From contig NZ_CP015849.1 in the NCBI RefSeq assembly GCF_001654495.1, forward strand, positions 1,261,001-1,325,000: DNA of 64,000 nt, in the 5' to 3' direction. Shown here piece by piece: positions 13,132 to 21,217 of this stretch. The notes beneath the pieces are model-generated. The model saw only the letters and a program-made list of their open reading frames with translations, was not told the DNA's origin and searched no databases. A program made the position numbers and the translations under genes. Origin of the DNA: Streptomyces sp. SAT1 (GTDB lineage: Bacteria > Actinomycetota > Actinomycetes > Streptomycetales > Streptomycetaceae). The stretch's first letter is position 1. Each line of letters starts with the position of its first letter.

Positions 13132-13306
13132 TCTCGACAGGCTCCCAGGAATTCCGCATGCGTTGTTTCTCGGCCAGGTACCGCTCTCCGCACCCCGCTG
13201 TTCCGCCGTCTTAGACGATTGCTCTCCCGGGTCGGTTGTACGGCCGAGGTAAAAGACTTTCCTGAACTCCCCCGATCCCAGTGGTGAATTTTCGGTAAGA
13301 GGTCGC

Positions 13307-13337
13307 TTGACCTGGAGCGCACTCCAGGTTCTACGGT
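13307..13337 (+). promoter_or_regulatory. MerR-type promoter/operator
   Basis: TTGACC (13307-13312) and TACGGT (13332-13337) are 19 bp apart, the over-long spacer typical of MerR-activated promoters. Across the spacer lies a perfect dyad ACCTGGAG-CGCA-CTCCAGGT (13310-13329). The start codon follows the -10 box by 6 nt, so the transcript is probably leaderless. Confidence 0.85.
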
Positions 13338-13343
13338 TCTTCC

Positions 13344-13769
13344 ATGACCAGCGGACAGCCCGCCCCGGCGGGACGGGGAACGACTCTGACCATCGCCCAG
13401 GTCGCCGAGCGCACGGGCCTCTCGCACGACACCCTGCGCTACTACGAGCGGGCCGGCCTGATCGAGCGGGTCGGCCGCACCACCGGCAACCAGCGGCGGT
13501 ACGAGGCGGCGGACCTGGCCTGGCTGGAGTTTCTGCTGCGGCTGCGCGAGACGGGCATGTCGATCGCCGACATGCAGCGCTTCGCGACGCTGCGGGCCCA
13601 GGGCGACGCGACGGTGCCCGAGCGGCTGGCGATGCTGCGCGAGCACCGCGTCGGCCTGGCCGACCGCATCCGGGCGCTGCGGCGCAACGCCCACACGCTG
13701 GACGACAAGATCGATCACTATGAACGGCTGCTGCACGAGCGGCGGACGGGGACGGAAGAGCGGACATGA
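13344..13769 (+). CDS. MerR family transcriptional regulator
   Basis: A 141-residue MerR protein: winged helix at about residues 15-80 (LTIAQVAERTGLSHDTLRYYERAGLI) followed by a long dimerisation coiled coil. There is no Cys-rich metal site and no effector domain, so it belongs with organic-signal or redox/stress members rather than metal sensors. It begins right behind its own MerR-type promoter with no Shine-Dalgarno, predicting leaderless translation and autoregulation. Its stop overlaps the start of a carboxymuconolactone-decarboxylase-family gene (ATGA), which is the likely main target. Confidence 0.92.
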   Translation: MTSGQPAPAGRGTTLTIAQVAERTGLSHDTLRYYERAGLIERVGRTTGNQRRYEAADLAWLEFLLRLRETGMSIADMQRFATLRAQGDATVPERLAMLREHRVGLADRIRALRRNAHTLDDKIDHYERLLHERRTGTEERT

Positions 13770-14209
13770 GCGAGAACACCACCCGGGACCAGCGCTTCGC
13801 CCACGGCCTGGAGGTGCTGCGGAGCGTCGACGGCGAGGCGGGACAGCGGGTCATCGACTCGCTCGCCGACATCAGCCCCGAGCTGGGCCACCAGATCGTC
13901 TCCTGGGGCTTCGGCGAGATGTACGCCCGCGAGGAACTGGCGCCGCGCGACCGGCAGTTGGTGACGCTGGGCATGCTGACCGCGCTCGGCGGCTGCGAGC
14001 CCCAGTTGGAGGTGCATGTGAACGCGGCCCTGAACGTGGGCCTCACTCCGGAGCAGATCGTCGAGGCGATGCTGCACGCGGCCGGCTACTGCGGCTTCCC
14101 CAAGTCCCTCAACGCCACCTTGGTGGCCAAGAAGGTCTTCGCCGAGCGGGGGCTGCTGCCGCTCGGCGAGGGGCGGTCGGGACCGGCGTCCGCCCCTGCC
14201 GCATCCTGA
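13766..14209 (+). CDS. Carboxymuconolactone decarboxylase family protein
   Basis: A 147-residue all-helical protein of the CMD/AhpD-like superfamily (EELAPRDRQLVTLGMLTALGGCEPQLEVHVNAALNVGLTPEQIVEAMLHAAGYCGFPKS in outline). A CxxC peroxidase pair is absent: Cys occurs in GGCEPQ and GYCGFP only. It is therefore closer to CMD-type proteins than to AhpD. Translationally coupled to the MerR regulator. True substrate unknown; decarboxylation of gamma-carboxymuconolactone is not supported by other pathway genes nearby. Confidence 0.86.
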   Translation: MSENTTRDQRFAHGLEVLRSVDGEAGQRVIDSLADISPELGHQIVSWGFGEMYAREELAPRDRQLVTLGMLTALGGCEPQLEVHVNAALNVGLTPEQIVEAMLHAAGYCGFPKSLNATLVAKKVFAERGLLPLGEGRSGPASAPAAS

Positions 14210-14259
14210 AGGGGATGACTCGGGCGGAGCGCGGCGGCGCGCGGACGGAGGCGGGGACG

Positions 14260-14808
14260 ATGGGCGAGTACTGGCCGGTGCCGGACGCGCTGGCCTACCT
14301 GGCCGGACGGTGGCGGGTCGAGCGGTCGGTGCGCGACCTGACCACCGGCGACGAGGGCGTCTTCACCGGGATGACCGACTTCGGTCCGCTGGAGGGCGGC
14401 GGGCTGCTGCACCACGAGTCGGGCACCTTCGAGTGGCGGGGCACGGGCCGCCCCGCCGAGCGCACCCTGCGCTTCCTGCCCGGCACCGCACCGGGCGGCG
14501 CGGACGTGCGGTTCGCGGACGGGCGGCCCTTCCACGACCTGGACCTGACCCTGGGCCGGTACGTCGCCGACCATCCCTGCTCGGCGGACCTCTACCGGGG
14601 CGAGTTCACCGTCCGGGACGCCGACCACTGGCGCACGGTGTGGCGGGTGGGCGGCCCGGCGAAGGACCTGGTGCTCACCACCGACTACACCCGGTGCCCG
14701 GACGGGCCGGGCGGGCCGGGCGGGCCGGGCGGGCCGGGCGGCTCGGGCGGGCCGGCAGGCCCCGACGGCTCGGCCACCCGGGCCGCTCCGGGCGCGGGCG
14801 CGGACTGA
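14260..14808 (+). CDS. DUF6314 family protein
   Basis: A 182-residue protein whose central part (YLAGRWRVERSVRDL, GEGVF-like strand, FEWRGTGRP, DHPCSADLYRGEFTV, WRTVWRVGGPAKDLVLTTDYTR) matches the beta-rich DUF6314 family, probably a lipocalin-like barrel. I use the ATG preceded by GGAGG rather than one 15 codons upstream. The last 30 residues are a Gly-Pro run encoded by tandem 9-bp repeats. It follows the CMD gene by 50 bp and may belong to the MerR unit. Function unknown. Confidence 0.75.
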   Translation: MGEYWPVPDALAYLAGRWRVERSVRDLTTGDEGVFTGMTDFGPLEGGGLLHHESGTFEWRGTGRPAERTLRFLPGTAPGGADVRFADGRPFHDLDLTLGRYVADHPCSADLYRGEFTVRDADHWRTVWRVGGPAKDLVLTTDYTRCPDGPGGPGGPGGPGGSGGPAGPDGSATRAAPGAGAD

Positions 14809-14817
14809 GGGCGCCGG

Positions 14818-15255
14818 TCAGCCCAGGGCGAGCGCCATCCACTGACCGGGCCGCTCCAGCGGCCGGAAGCCGAGCTTCTCGTACACGCCGTGCGCGTCGT
14901 CCGTGGCCAGCACGATCCGGCGCACCCCGAGGGGCCGCAGGTGCTCGCGCACGGCGGCGACGAGCGCGCTGCCGAGGCCCTTGCCGCGCACGGCCGGATC
15001 GACGTACACGTCGCACAGCCAGGCGAAGGTCGTCAGGTCGGTGACGACCCGGGCGTAGCCGACCTGCTCGCCGCGGGCCGTGTCGAACACCCCGAAGTTC
15101 AGGGACCCCGCGATGGCCCGGTCCTGTGTCTCGCGCGGGCGGCCGAGCGCCCAGTACGCGTCCGTGGAGAGCCAGCGGTGCACCCGGGCGGCATCGATGC
15201 GGGCGGGGTCGGTGGAGATCTCGTAGCCGTCGGCCGGCCGTGGGATGTCGGTCAT
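14818..15255 (-). CDS. GNAT family N-acetyltransferase
   Basis: A 145-residue acetyltransferase. The acetyl-CoA loop DVYVDPAVRGKGLGSALVAAV (about residues 85-105) has the R/Q-x-x-G-x-G/A signature; AHGVYEKLGFRPLE is the usual motif B end. It converges on the DUF6314 gene with 9 bp between them. Substrate unknown; the size fits small-molecule or antibiotic acetyltransferases as well as protein ones. Confidence 0.88.
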   Translation of the reverse strand: MTDIPRPADGYEISTDPARIDAARVHRWLSTDAYWALGRPRETQDRAIAGSLNFGVFDTARGEQVGYARVVTDLTTFAWLCDVYVDPAVRGKGLGSALVAAVREHLRPLGVRRIVLATDDAHGVYEKLGFRPLERPGQWMALALG

Positions 15256-15384
15256 GGCGGGAGGCTGCCAGGCCGGGCCCTCGGGTGTCGAGCGGGTTTC
15301 ACGGCACCCGGGTACGGGCGCGGTTCCTCCCCGGACCGGCTTCGGTACCGCTTCCGTGCCGTTTCGGTACCGCCTGCCCGTTGC

Positions 15385-16830
15385 TCAGCCGAGCACTTCG
15401 GAGCAGGCGCTCCGCAGGCGGCGTACTCCCTCGGCGATCTCGGCGCTCCCGCCGACCGCGGCGAAGCTCAGCCGGGCGTGCCCGGCCGGGGGTTCGGCGC
15501 AGAAGTAGGGGCGGCCCGGGGTGAAGGCGACGCCCGCCCGCAGCGCGGCGGCGGTCAGGGCGGTCTCGTCCGCGCCGTCCGGCAGGCGCGGCCACAGGTG
15601 GTAGCCGCCGGACGGGACGTGGTCGAGGGCCAGTTCGGGCAGGTGCAGCCGCAGTGCGCTCACCATGGTGTCCCGGCGGACACGCAACTCGGCGGACAGC
15701 GCCCGCAGATGGCGCGGCCAGGCGGGCGAGCCGACCAGTTCGAGGGCCGCCTCCTGGAGCGGCCGGGGCACGAAGAAGGCGTCGACCACCTGGATCGCGC
15801 GCAGCCGTTCCAGGACCGGGCCGCGCGCGGCCAGCGCGCTCACCCGGAAGCTGGGCGAGGTCGCCTTGGTCAGCGAGGCGACGTGCACCACCACGCCGTC
15901 CGGGTCGTCGGCGGCCAGCGGGGGCGGCGGCGGTCCGGCGTCCTCGTGCACCAGATGCCGTACGAAGTCGTCCTCGACGACGAAGGCGCCGGCCGCGCGG
16001 GCGGTCCGCAGCACCGCCGCGCGCCGGTCCCGGGCGAGCACCGCGCCGGTGGGGTTCTGGAACAGCGGCTGGCAGACGAAGACCCGCGCGCCGCTCGCCC
16101 GGAACGCGTCGGCCAGCAGTTCGGGGCGCACCCCGTCGGCGTCCACCGGCACCGGGACGGGCCGCAGCCCCGCCGACCGGGCGATGGCCAGCATGCCCGG
16201 ATAGGTCGGCGACTCCACCAGCACCGGCGCGCCGGGCGGCGCCAGGGCGCGCAGGGCGGTGGTGAGCGCCGACTGCCCGCCCGCCGCGATCAGGATCTCG
16301 GCCGCGGTGACCGTGCCGCCGGGGCCGCCGATGCTCCGCGCGAACCACTCGCGCAGCTCGGGAAGGCCCTCCAGCGGGGGCCGTCCCCACGCGCCGGGGC
16401 GGCGGCCCGCGCGGGCGAGCGCGGCGGCCATGGCCCGCTCGGGCTGGAGCGAGGGATGCGGATAGCCGCCGCTGAACTCGATCACGCCGGGCGGCGGCAC
16501 GGCGAGCGTGGCGGTCACCCCGGAGGCGTCCACCGTGCGCGGTACGAGGTCGGCGGCGCCGTCCGCGCTGAGCGCGACGGCCTGCCAGGAGGTGTCCCCG
16601 ACGGCGGCGGGGGCGGCCGGCCGCGCGGCGCGGAACGCACCGGCGCCGGGACGGGTGACGACCAGGCCCTCGGCCGCCAGTCGCGCCAGGGCGCGGGAGA
16701 CGGTCACCGGGCTCACCCGGTAGCGCTCCACGAGGGCTCTGCTGGACGGGAGCTTTCCACCGGGCGAGTAGCGGTCCAGCTCCTGTCGGAGGCGTTGGGC
16801 CAGTTCCCCCACACTGTTACGCTCATGCAT
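15385..16830 (-). CDS. MocR-type GntR/aminotransferase transcriptional regulator
   Basis: A 481-residue fusion. Residues about 1-75 are a GntR winged helix (LPSSRALVERYRVSPVTVSRALARLAAEGL); residues about 120-475 are a class I aminotransferase fold with the PLP-binding Lys in HVASLTKATSPSFRVS and the SPTYPGM and CQPLFQNPTG motifs. MocR proteins use the PLP domain to sense a metabolite. Its start codon overlaps that of the divergent EamA transporter by 2 bp, so it almost certainly controls the shared 30-bp promoter region. The ligand may be the transporter's substrate, possibly an amino acid or PLP vitamer (inference). Confidence 0.93.
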   Translation of the reverse strand: MHERNSVGELAQRLRQELDRYSPGGKLPSSRALVERYRVSPVTVSRALARLAAEGLVVTRPGAGAFRAARPAAPAAVGDTSWQAVALSADGAADLVPRTVDASGVTATLAVPPPGVIEFSGGYPHPSLQPERAMAAALARAGRRPGAWGRPPLEGLPELREWFARSIGGPGGTVTAAEILIAAGGQSALTTALRALAPPGAPVLVESPTYPGMLAIARSAGLRPVPVPVDADGVRPELLADAFRASGARVFVCQPLFQNPTGAVLARDRRAAVLRTARAAGAFVVEDDFVRHLVHEDAGPPPPPLAADDPDGVVVHVASLTKATSPSFRVSALAARGPVLERLRAIQVVDAFFVPRPLQEAALELVGSPAWPRHLRALSAELRVRRDTMVSALRLHLPELALDHVPSGGYHLWPRLPDGADETALTAAALRAGVAFTPGRPYFCAEPPAGHARLSFAAVGGSAEIAEGVRRLRSACSEVLG

Positions 16831-16850
16831 GGAAGCACAGAGTAGCGCTA
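16818..16850. promoter_or_regulatory. Divergent, overlapping leaderless promoters (mocR / EamA)
   Basis: The two start codons share CATGCATGG-type sequence (minus ATG at 16828-16830, plus ATG at 16829-16831). TACGCT lies 5 nt before the plus start; on the minus strand TACTCT lies 8 nt before the other. Each -10 lies inside the other gene, beside a TAGCGCTA palindrome (16843-16850). Confidence 0.55.
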
Positions 16851-17761
16851 CCGCGCGCGGCCGGATAGCGGTCGACGGCCAGGCCGCTTCGCCGGCCTCC
16901 TCCGGGCCCCGGTCCGGTCTCCTTCAGGCGGGCCTCGGCGTCGTCGCCTTCTCGCTCACCTTCCCGGCCACCGCGTGGGGCCTTGAGGGCTTCGGGCCGT
17001 GGTCGCTGGTGGCCGTGCGCAGCGTGCTCGCCGCGCTCGTCGCGGGCGGCTGCCTGCTCGCGACGGGAGTGCCGCTGCCGGCGCGCCGCCACTGGTTCGG
17101 CCTCGCGGTGGTGGGCGCCGGGGTCGTCCTCGGCTTCCCGCTGCTGACCACGCTGGCCCTGCGGACGTCGACGACGGCGCACGCGGCGGTCGTCGTGGGC
17201 CTGCTCCCGCTCACCACGGCGCTGCTGTCGGCCCTGCGGGTCGGCGCCCGGCCCTCGCGGACGTTCTGGGCGGCGGCGCTGGCGGGCGCGGCGGCCGTGG
17301 TCGCCTTCACCGTGCAGCAGAGCGGCGGCGCGCTGTCGGCCGCCGACGGGTATCTGTTCGCGGCGCTGCTGGTGTGTGCGGCGGGCTACACCGAGGGCGG
17401 GCGGCTGGCCCGGATCATGCCGGGCTGGCAGGTGATCGGCTGGGCGCTGGTGCTGTGCCTGCCGGTGACCGTGCCGGGGGCCGCGCTGGCGCTGGCGTAC
17501 GAGCCGGTGCGGCTGGGGGCGCACGCGGTGGCCGGGCTGCTGTGGGTGACGCTGGGCTCGCAGTTCTTCGGTCTTGTCGTCTGGTACCGGGGCATGGCGG
17601 CCATCGGCATCCCCAAGGCCAGCCAGTTGCAGCTGGCCCAGCCGCTGCTCACACTGGTGTGGTCGGTGCTGCTGCTCGGCGAGCATCTGACGCCGGCCGC
17701 ACCGCTGACGGCCGCCGCCGTGCTCGTGTGCATCGCCGTCACCCAGCGGGCGCGCGGCTGA
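16829..17761 (+). CDS. EamA/DMT family transporter
   Basis: A 310-residue drug/metabolite transporter with ten predicted membrane helices from about residue 30 and two EamA halves; the second half carries SQFFGLVVWYRGMAAIGIPKASQLQLAQPLLTLVWS in outline, with LGEHLTP as the usual end motif. DMT proteins export amino acids, nucleotides or drugs. Its overlap with the MocR regulator suggests a metabolite exporter induced by its own substrate. Start ATG is leaderless-like, with no ribosome-binding site possible outside the mocR start region. Confidence 0.9.
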   Translation: MEAQSSATARGRIAVDGQAASPASSGPRSGLLQAGLGVVAFSLTFPATAWGLEGFGPWSLVAVRSVLAALVAGGCLLATGVPLPARRHWFGLAVVGAGVVLGFPLLTTLALRTSTTAHAAVVVGLLPLTTALLSALRVGARPSRTFWAAALAGAAAVVAFTVQQSGGALSAADGYLFAALLVCAAGYTEGGRLARIMPGWQVIGWALVLCLPVTVPGAALALAYEPVRLGAHAVAGLLWVTLGSQFFGLVVWYRGMAAIGIPKASQLQLAQPLLTLVWSVLLLGEHLTPAAPLTAAAVLVCIAVTQRARG

Positions 17762-17867
17762 CCGGGCCGCACCGGTGCCGGTCGCACACCAGGTTCCCGC
17801 CGCGCTCCGCGCCGTAGACTCGGGAACGAGGACCGCAGCTCCCCCGCATGGTGAGGAGGCCCCGCAG

Positions 17868-18071
17868 ATGCGCGCAGCCAAAGGCGACCAGCTCGTGCAG
17901 CACGGCCGGGTGGTCGGCCAGCACGACCAGGTCAGCGAAGTGGTCGAAGTGATGGGCACGGAGGGCAGCCCGCCCTATCGCGTCCGGTTCGAGGACGGGC
18001 ACGAGGCCGTGATGTCACCGGGCCCCGACTGCCAGATCCGTCATCACGAGGAACACCGGCACCAGCAGTAG
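17868..18071 (+). CDS. DUF1918 domain protein
   Basis: A 67-residue protein beginning MRAAKGDQLVQHGRVVG and containing the DUF1918 pattern H-D-x-V-x-E-V-V-E-V-x-G-x-x-G-x-PPYRVRFEDGHE-x-x-xxPGPDC. A GGAGG Shine-Dalgarno lies 8 nt before the ATG. The family is a small SH3-like beta barrel common in actinomycetes, with no established function. Monocistronic, convergent with the next gene. Confidence 0.9.
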   Translation: MRAAKGDQLVQHGRVVGQHDQVSEVVEVMGTEGSPPYRVRFEDGHEAVMSPGPDCQIRHHEEHRHQQ

Positions 18072-18212
18072 CACGAGCGGCATCCGACGCGGATCCGCCG
18101 CGAGAGCCCGGCGCCCGGACGCGGTCCGCCGCGACCGGGTCCTGGGCGGACTCGAATCCGGGCGGAATCCGGGCGGACTCGGGTCCCGACAGTCCCGTCG
18201 GACGGCCCCGGC

Positions 18213-19463
18213 TCACTGCGGGGGCCGCGCCGACTGCCGGTAGTGGCCGGCGACGACCCGCGCCATCGCCCCGGCCGGGTCGGCGGCGACCTCCTTGGCG
18301 GAGAAGAACACATGCCCGCGCACCTGCGGGTACTTCTTCGCCAGGGTGAGGTGCCGGGACAGCTCGTCCGGGTCCCGCCAGGCGGCGCCCTGACTCGCGT
18401 CCCCCTCCTTGTACAGCGCCTCGCCCACGTACAGCTGGGTGCGGCTGCCCCGCGCCACCTCGGCCCACCAGGGCACCAGCGCGGCGTAGTCGGCGGCGCT
18501 CTGGCCGATGTTCCAGTACAGCTGCGGGACGATGTAGTCGATCCAGCCCTCGCGCACCCACCGCCGGGTGTCCGCGTACAGGTCGTCGTACGTCTGGACG
18601 CCCGCCTTGGTCGCCGAACCGCGGGCGTCCGTCGAGGCGTTGCGCCACACCCCGAACGGGCTGATCCCGAACGCGGTACCGGGCCTGGTCCGGGCGACGC
18701 CGGACGCCATCTCCCGCACCAGCCGGTCGATGTTGTCGCGCCGCCAGGCGGCCCTGCTCGCGAAGCCGCCGCCGTGGCGCGCGTACGCGGCGGCGTCGTC
18801 GAAGGTCCGCCCGGCCACCGGGTACGGGTAGAAGTAGTCGTCGAAGTGGACGCCGTCGACGGGGTAGCGGCGGACCGCGTCGAGCATCGCCTCCTGCACG
18901 AAGGCCCGCACCTCGGGCAGCCCCGGGTTGTAGTAGAGCTTCCCGCCGTAGGGCACCGTCCAGCCGGGGTGCTTGCGGGCCGGGTGGGAGGCGGCGAGCC
19001 GGGACGGGTCCTCCTCCAGCGCCACCCGGTACGGGTTGAACCAGACGTGCAGCCGAAGTCCCCGCGCGTGCGCCTCCGTGACCGCGGTGCCCAGCGGGTC
19101 CCAGCCGGGGTCCTTGCCCTGGGTGCCGGTGAGGAACCGCGACCAGGGCTCGTAGGGCGAGGGCCACAGCGCGTCGGCGGCGGGCCGCGCCTGGAAGATC
19201 ACGGTGTTGAGCCGGCGGCGCACCGCCGCGTCGAGCAGCGCGGTCAGCTCGCCGCGCTGGCGGGCCACGGTCAGTCCGGTGCGCGAGGGCCAGTCCCGGT
19301 TGGCCACGGTCGCCAGCCACATGCCGCGCATCTCGGTGGTGCCGTGCCCGCCGCGGGCGCCCGCGGGCGTGCCGGGCGGCTGGGGCGCCGCCGTCGCGCC
19401 CGGCGACACCGCCAGCGTCGACAGGGCGGCCACGGTGAACGCCCTCCGTGTCACTCGGCCCAT
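18213..19463 (-). CDS. Exported glycosyl-hydrolase-like family 10 (GHL10) protein
   Basis: A 416-residue exported protein. The N-terminus VTRRAFTVAALSTLAVSPGATAAP resembles a Tat signal (twin Arg, short hydrophobic core, AxA cleavage). The mature part is a TIM barrel of the GHL10/DUF187 type: EMRGMWLATVANRDWPS, VIFQARPAADALWPS, LRLHVWFNPYRVA, VDGVHFDDYFYPYP with the candidate acidic catalytic residues, and YIVPQLYWNIG. Family members degrade or modify extracellular polysaccharides. Start codon taken at MGRVTRR; substrate not inferable. Confidence 0.88.
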   Translation of the reverse strand: MGRVTRRAFTVAALSTLAVSPGATAAPQPPGTPAGARGGHGTTEMRGMWLATVANRDWPSRTGLTVARQRGELTALLDAAVRRRLNTVIFQARPAADALWPSPYEPWSRFLTGTQGKDPGWDPLGTAVTEAHARGLRLHVWFNPYRVALEEDPSRLAASHPARKHPGWTVPYGGKLYYNPGLPEVRAFVQEAMLDAVRRYPVDGVHFDDYFYPYPVAGRTFDDAAAYARHGGGFASRAAWRRDNIDRLVREMASGVARTRPGTAFGISPFGVWRNASTDARGSATKAGVQTYDDLYADTRRWVREGWIDYIVPQLYWNIGQSAADYAALVPWWAEVARGSRTQLYVGEALYKEGDASQGAAWRDPDELSRHLTLAKKYPQVRGHVFFSAKEVAADPAGAMARVVAGHYRQSARPPQ

Positions 19464-19638
19464 CCGGAAACCCCCAGTACGCCGTGGATCCGCGCCGTCA
19501 CGGACCGTGCACCGGGACAGCATGCACGACCCGGCCCGCCGATCGGCGGCACGACGGGGGTAACGTGCTCGATCGGAGCAGGCACCGCACACATGGGCCG
19601 CCTGCCACACGCCGAAGATCAGCAGCGAAAGGGACGAT

Positions 19639-20499
19639 GTGACCGACATCGAACGCGTCGGAGTGGTGGGCTGCGGCCAGATGGGTGCGGGCATCGCCGA
19701 GGTGTGCGCACGGGCCGGCCTGGACGTGAAGGTCGCCGAGACCACCGGCGAGGCCCTGGAGATCGGCCGGACCCGGCTGTTCAACTCCCTGGCCAAGGCG
19801 GCCGAGCGCGGCAAGATCAGCGAGGAGGAGCGGGACGCCACCCAGGCGCGCCTCTCCTTCACCACCGACCTCGGCGAGTTCGCCGACCGCGATCTGGTGA
19901 TCGAGGCCGTGGTGGAGAACGAGCAGGTCAAGACCGAGATCTTCCAGGTCCTCGACCAGGTGGTGACCCGCCCGGACGCGATCCTGGCGTCCAACACCTC
20001 ATCGATCCCGCTGGTCAAGCTGGCGGTCGCCACCGCCCGCCCGGACCACGTCATCGGCATCCACTTCTTCAACCCGGCCCCCGTGCAGCAGCTGGTCGAG
20101 CTGATCCCGGCGCTCACCACCTCCGAGGGCACCCTGAGCCGGGCGCAGCTGTTCACCGAGAAGGTGCTCGGCAAACACGCGATCCGCGCCCAGGACCGCT
20201 CCGGCTTCGTGGTCAACGCGCTGCTGATCCCCTACCTGCTCTCCGCGATCCGGATGTTCGAGTCGGGCATCGCCAGCCGCGAGGACATCGACAACGGCAT
20301 GGAGCTGGGCTGCGCCCACCCGATGGGCCCGCTGAAGCTGTCCGACCTGATCGGCCTGGACACGGTCGCCTCCGTCGCGTACTCGATGTACGAGGAGTAC
20401 AAGGAGCCCCTGTACGCCGCTCCCCCGCTGCTCCAGCGGATGGTGGACGCGGGCCGGCTCGGACGCAAGAGCGGGTCGGGGTTCTACACCTACGGCTGA
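19639..20499 (+). CDS. 3-hydroxybutyryl-CoA dehydrogenase
   Basis: A 286-residue NAD(P)-dependent dehydrogenase. The Rossmann motif VGVVGCGQMGAGIAEVCA is at the N-terminus; DLVIEAVVENEQVK, ILASNTSSIP, VIGIHFFNPAPVQQLVELIP (catalytic His and Asn region) and DRSGFVVNALLIPYL identify the family. Oxidises 3-hydroxybutyryl-CoA or supplies it for polyhydroxybutyrate or butyryl-CoA extender units. GTG start with AAAGGGA upstream. Monocistronic, followed by a strong terminator. Confidence 0.94.
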   Translation: MTDIERVGVVGCGQMGAGIAEVCARAGLDVKVAETTGEALEIGRTRLFNSLAKAAERGKISEEERDATQARLSFTTDLGEFADRDLVIEAVVENEQVKTEIFQVLDQVVTRPDAILASNTSSIPLVKLAVATARPDHVIGIHFFNPAPVQQLVELIPALTTSEGTLSRAQLFTEKVLGKHAIRAQDRSGFVVNALLIPYLLSAIRMFESGIASREDIDNGMELGCAHPMGPLKLSDLIGLDTVASVAYSMYEEYKEPLYAAPPLLQRMVDAGRLGRKSGSGFYTYG

Positions 20500-20547
20500 C
20501 GTACGTACCTCTGCGGCGGGGCGGCACGAGAGCCGCGGGGCCGAGTG

Positions 20548-20578
20548 CGGGCCCGGCGCCGGGATGGCGCCGGGCCCG
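20548..20578. terminator. Bidirectional terminator hairpin
   Basis: A perfect 13-bp stem (CGGGCCCGGCGCC) with a 5-nt loop lies between convergent genes, 48 bp after one stop and 6 bp before the other. No U-tract, as is common for Streptomyces terminators. Confidence 0.85.
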
Positions 20579-20584
20579 TGGCGT

Positions 20585-21115
20585 TCAGCCGCCCGCGCGG
20601 TGGTGCAGCAGGAGCAGCGCGGCGGCCATGCCGGCGGCCGGGACCTCGCCGCGGGCGATCAGGTCGGGGACGAGTTTCAGCGGGACCCATTCGCGGCGCT
20701 CGGACTCGAAGGCGTCCACCGGCTCTCCGGTGTACTCGCCCTCGTCGGACCAGTAGATGTGGTGCCGGGCGTCGGTGAGGCCGTTGGACGGTTCGACGGT
20801 CATCAGGTGGTGCAGGCGGCCCGGCCGCCAGCCGGTCTCCTCCTCCAGTTCCCGGGCGGCGGCGCGGGCGATGTCCTCGCCGTCCTCGACGACGCCCGCC
20901 GCGAGTTCCCAGCCCCAGCTGTCGGTGATGAAGCGGTGGCGCCACAGGAGCAGGACCTCGCCCGCCTCGTTCACCACGGTGGCGGCGGCGACGGGCCGCA
21001 GCCGTATCAGGAAGTGGTCGAGGTGCCGGCCGTCCGGCAGCGCCACATCCGCGAGGTTGACGCTGAACCAGCGGTTTTCATACACCGTTTGTTCGTTCTC
21101 TTTCGTCCACTGCAC
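20585..21115 (-). CDS. NUDIX hydrolase
   Basis: A 176-residue pyrophosphohydrolase with a complete Nudix box GVVEDGEDIARAAARELEEETG (G-x5-E-x7-REUxEExGU; residues about 75-97). The N-terminal QTVYENRWFSVNLADVALPDG segment is typical of ADP-ribose/nucleoside-diphosphate-sugar hydrolases. It probably clears ADP-ribose or a related nucleotide. Transcribed alone; a 100-bp gap precedes its ATG. Confidence 0.9.
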   Translation of the reverse strand: MQWTKENEQTVYENRWFSVNLADVALPDGRHLDHFLIRLRPVAAATVVNEAGEVLLLWRHRFITDSWGWELAAGVVEDGEDIARAAARELEEETGWRPGRLHHLMTVEPSNGLTDARHHIYWSDEGEYTGEPVDAFESERREWVPLKLVPDLIARGEVPAAGMAAALLLLHHRAGG

Positions 21116-21217
21116 GGTTCTGCCACCTTCCGTCGGGTCAGTGGCAATATCGCAGCCGGGCTCCTACGGCAGGCAGGCGCACGGCGAGCCGCGCGCGGAG
21201 CAGCGGCGGGCGCAGGG

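Noticed and set aside
10345..14046. Longer minus-strand reading joining the MerR/CMD region to the YfhO-like gene
   Set aside because: The upstream 305 codons are antisense to clear plus-strand genes; the YfhO N-terminus with its membrane helices starts at 13131.
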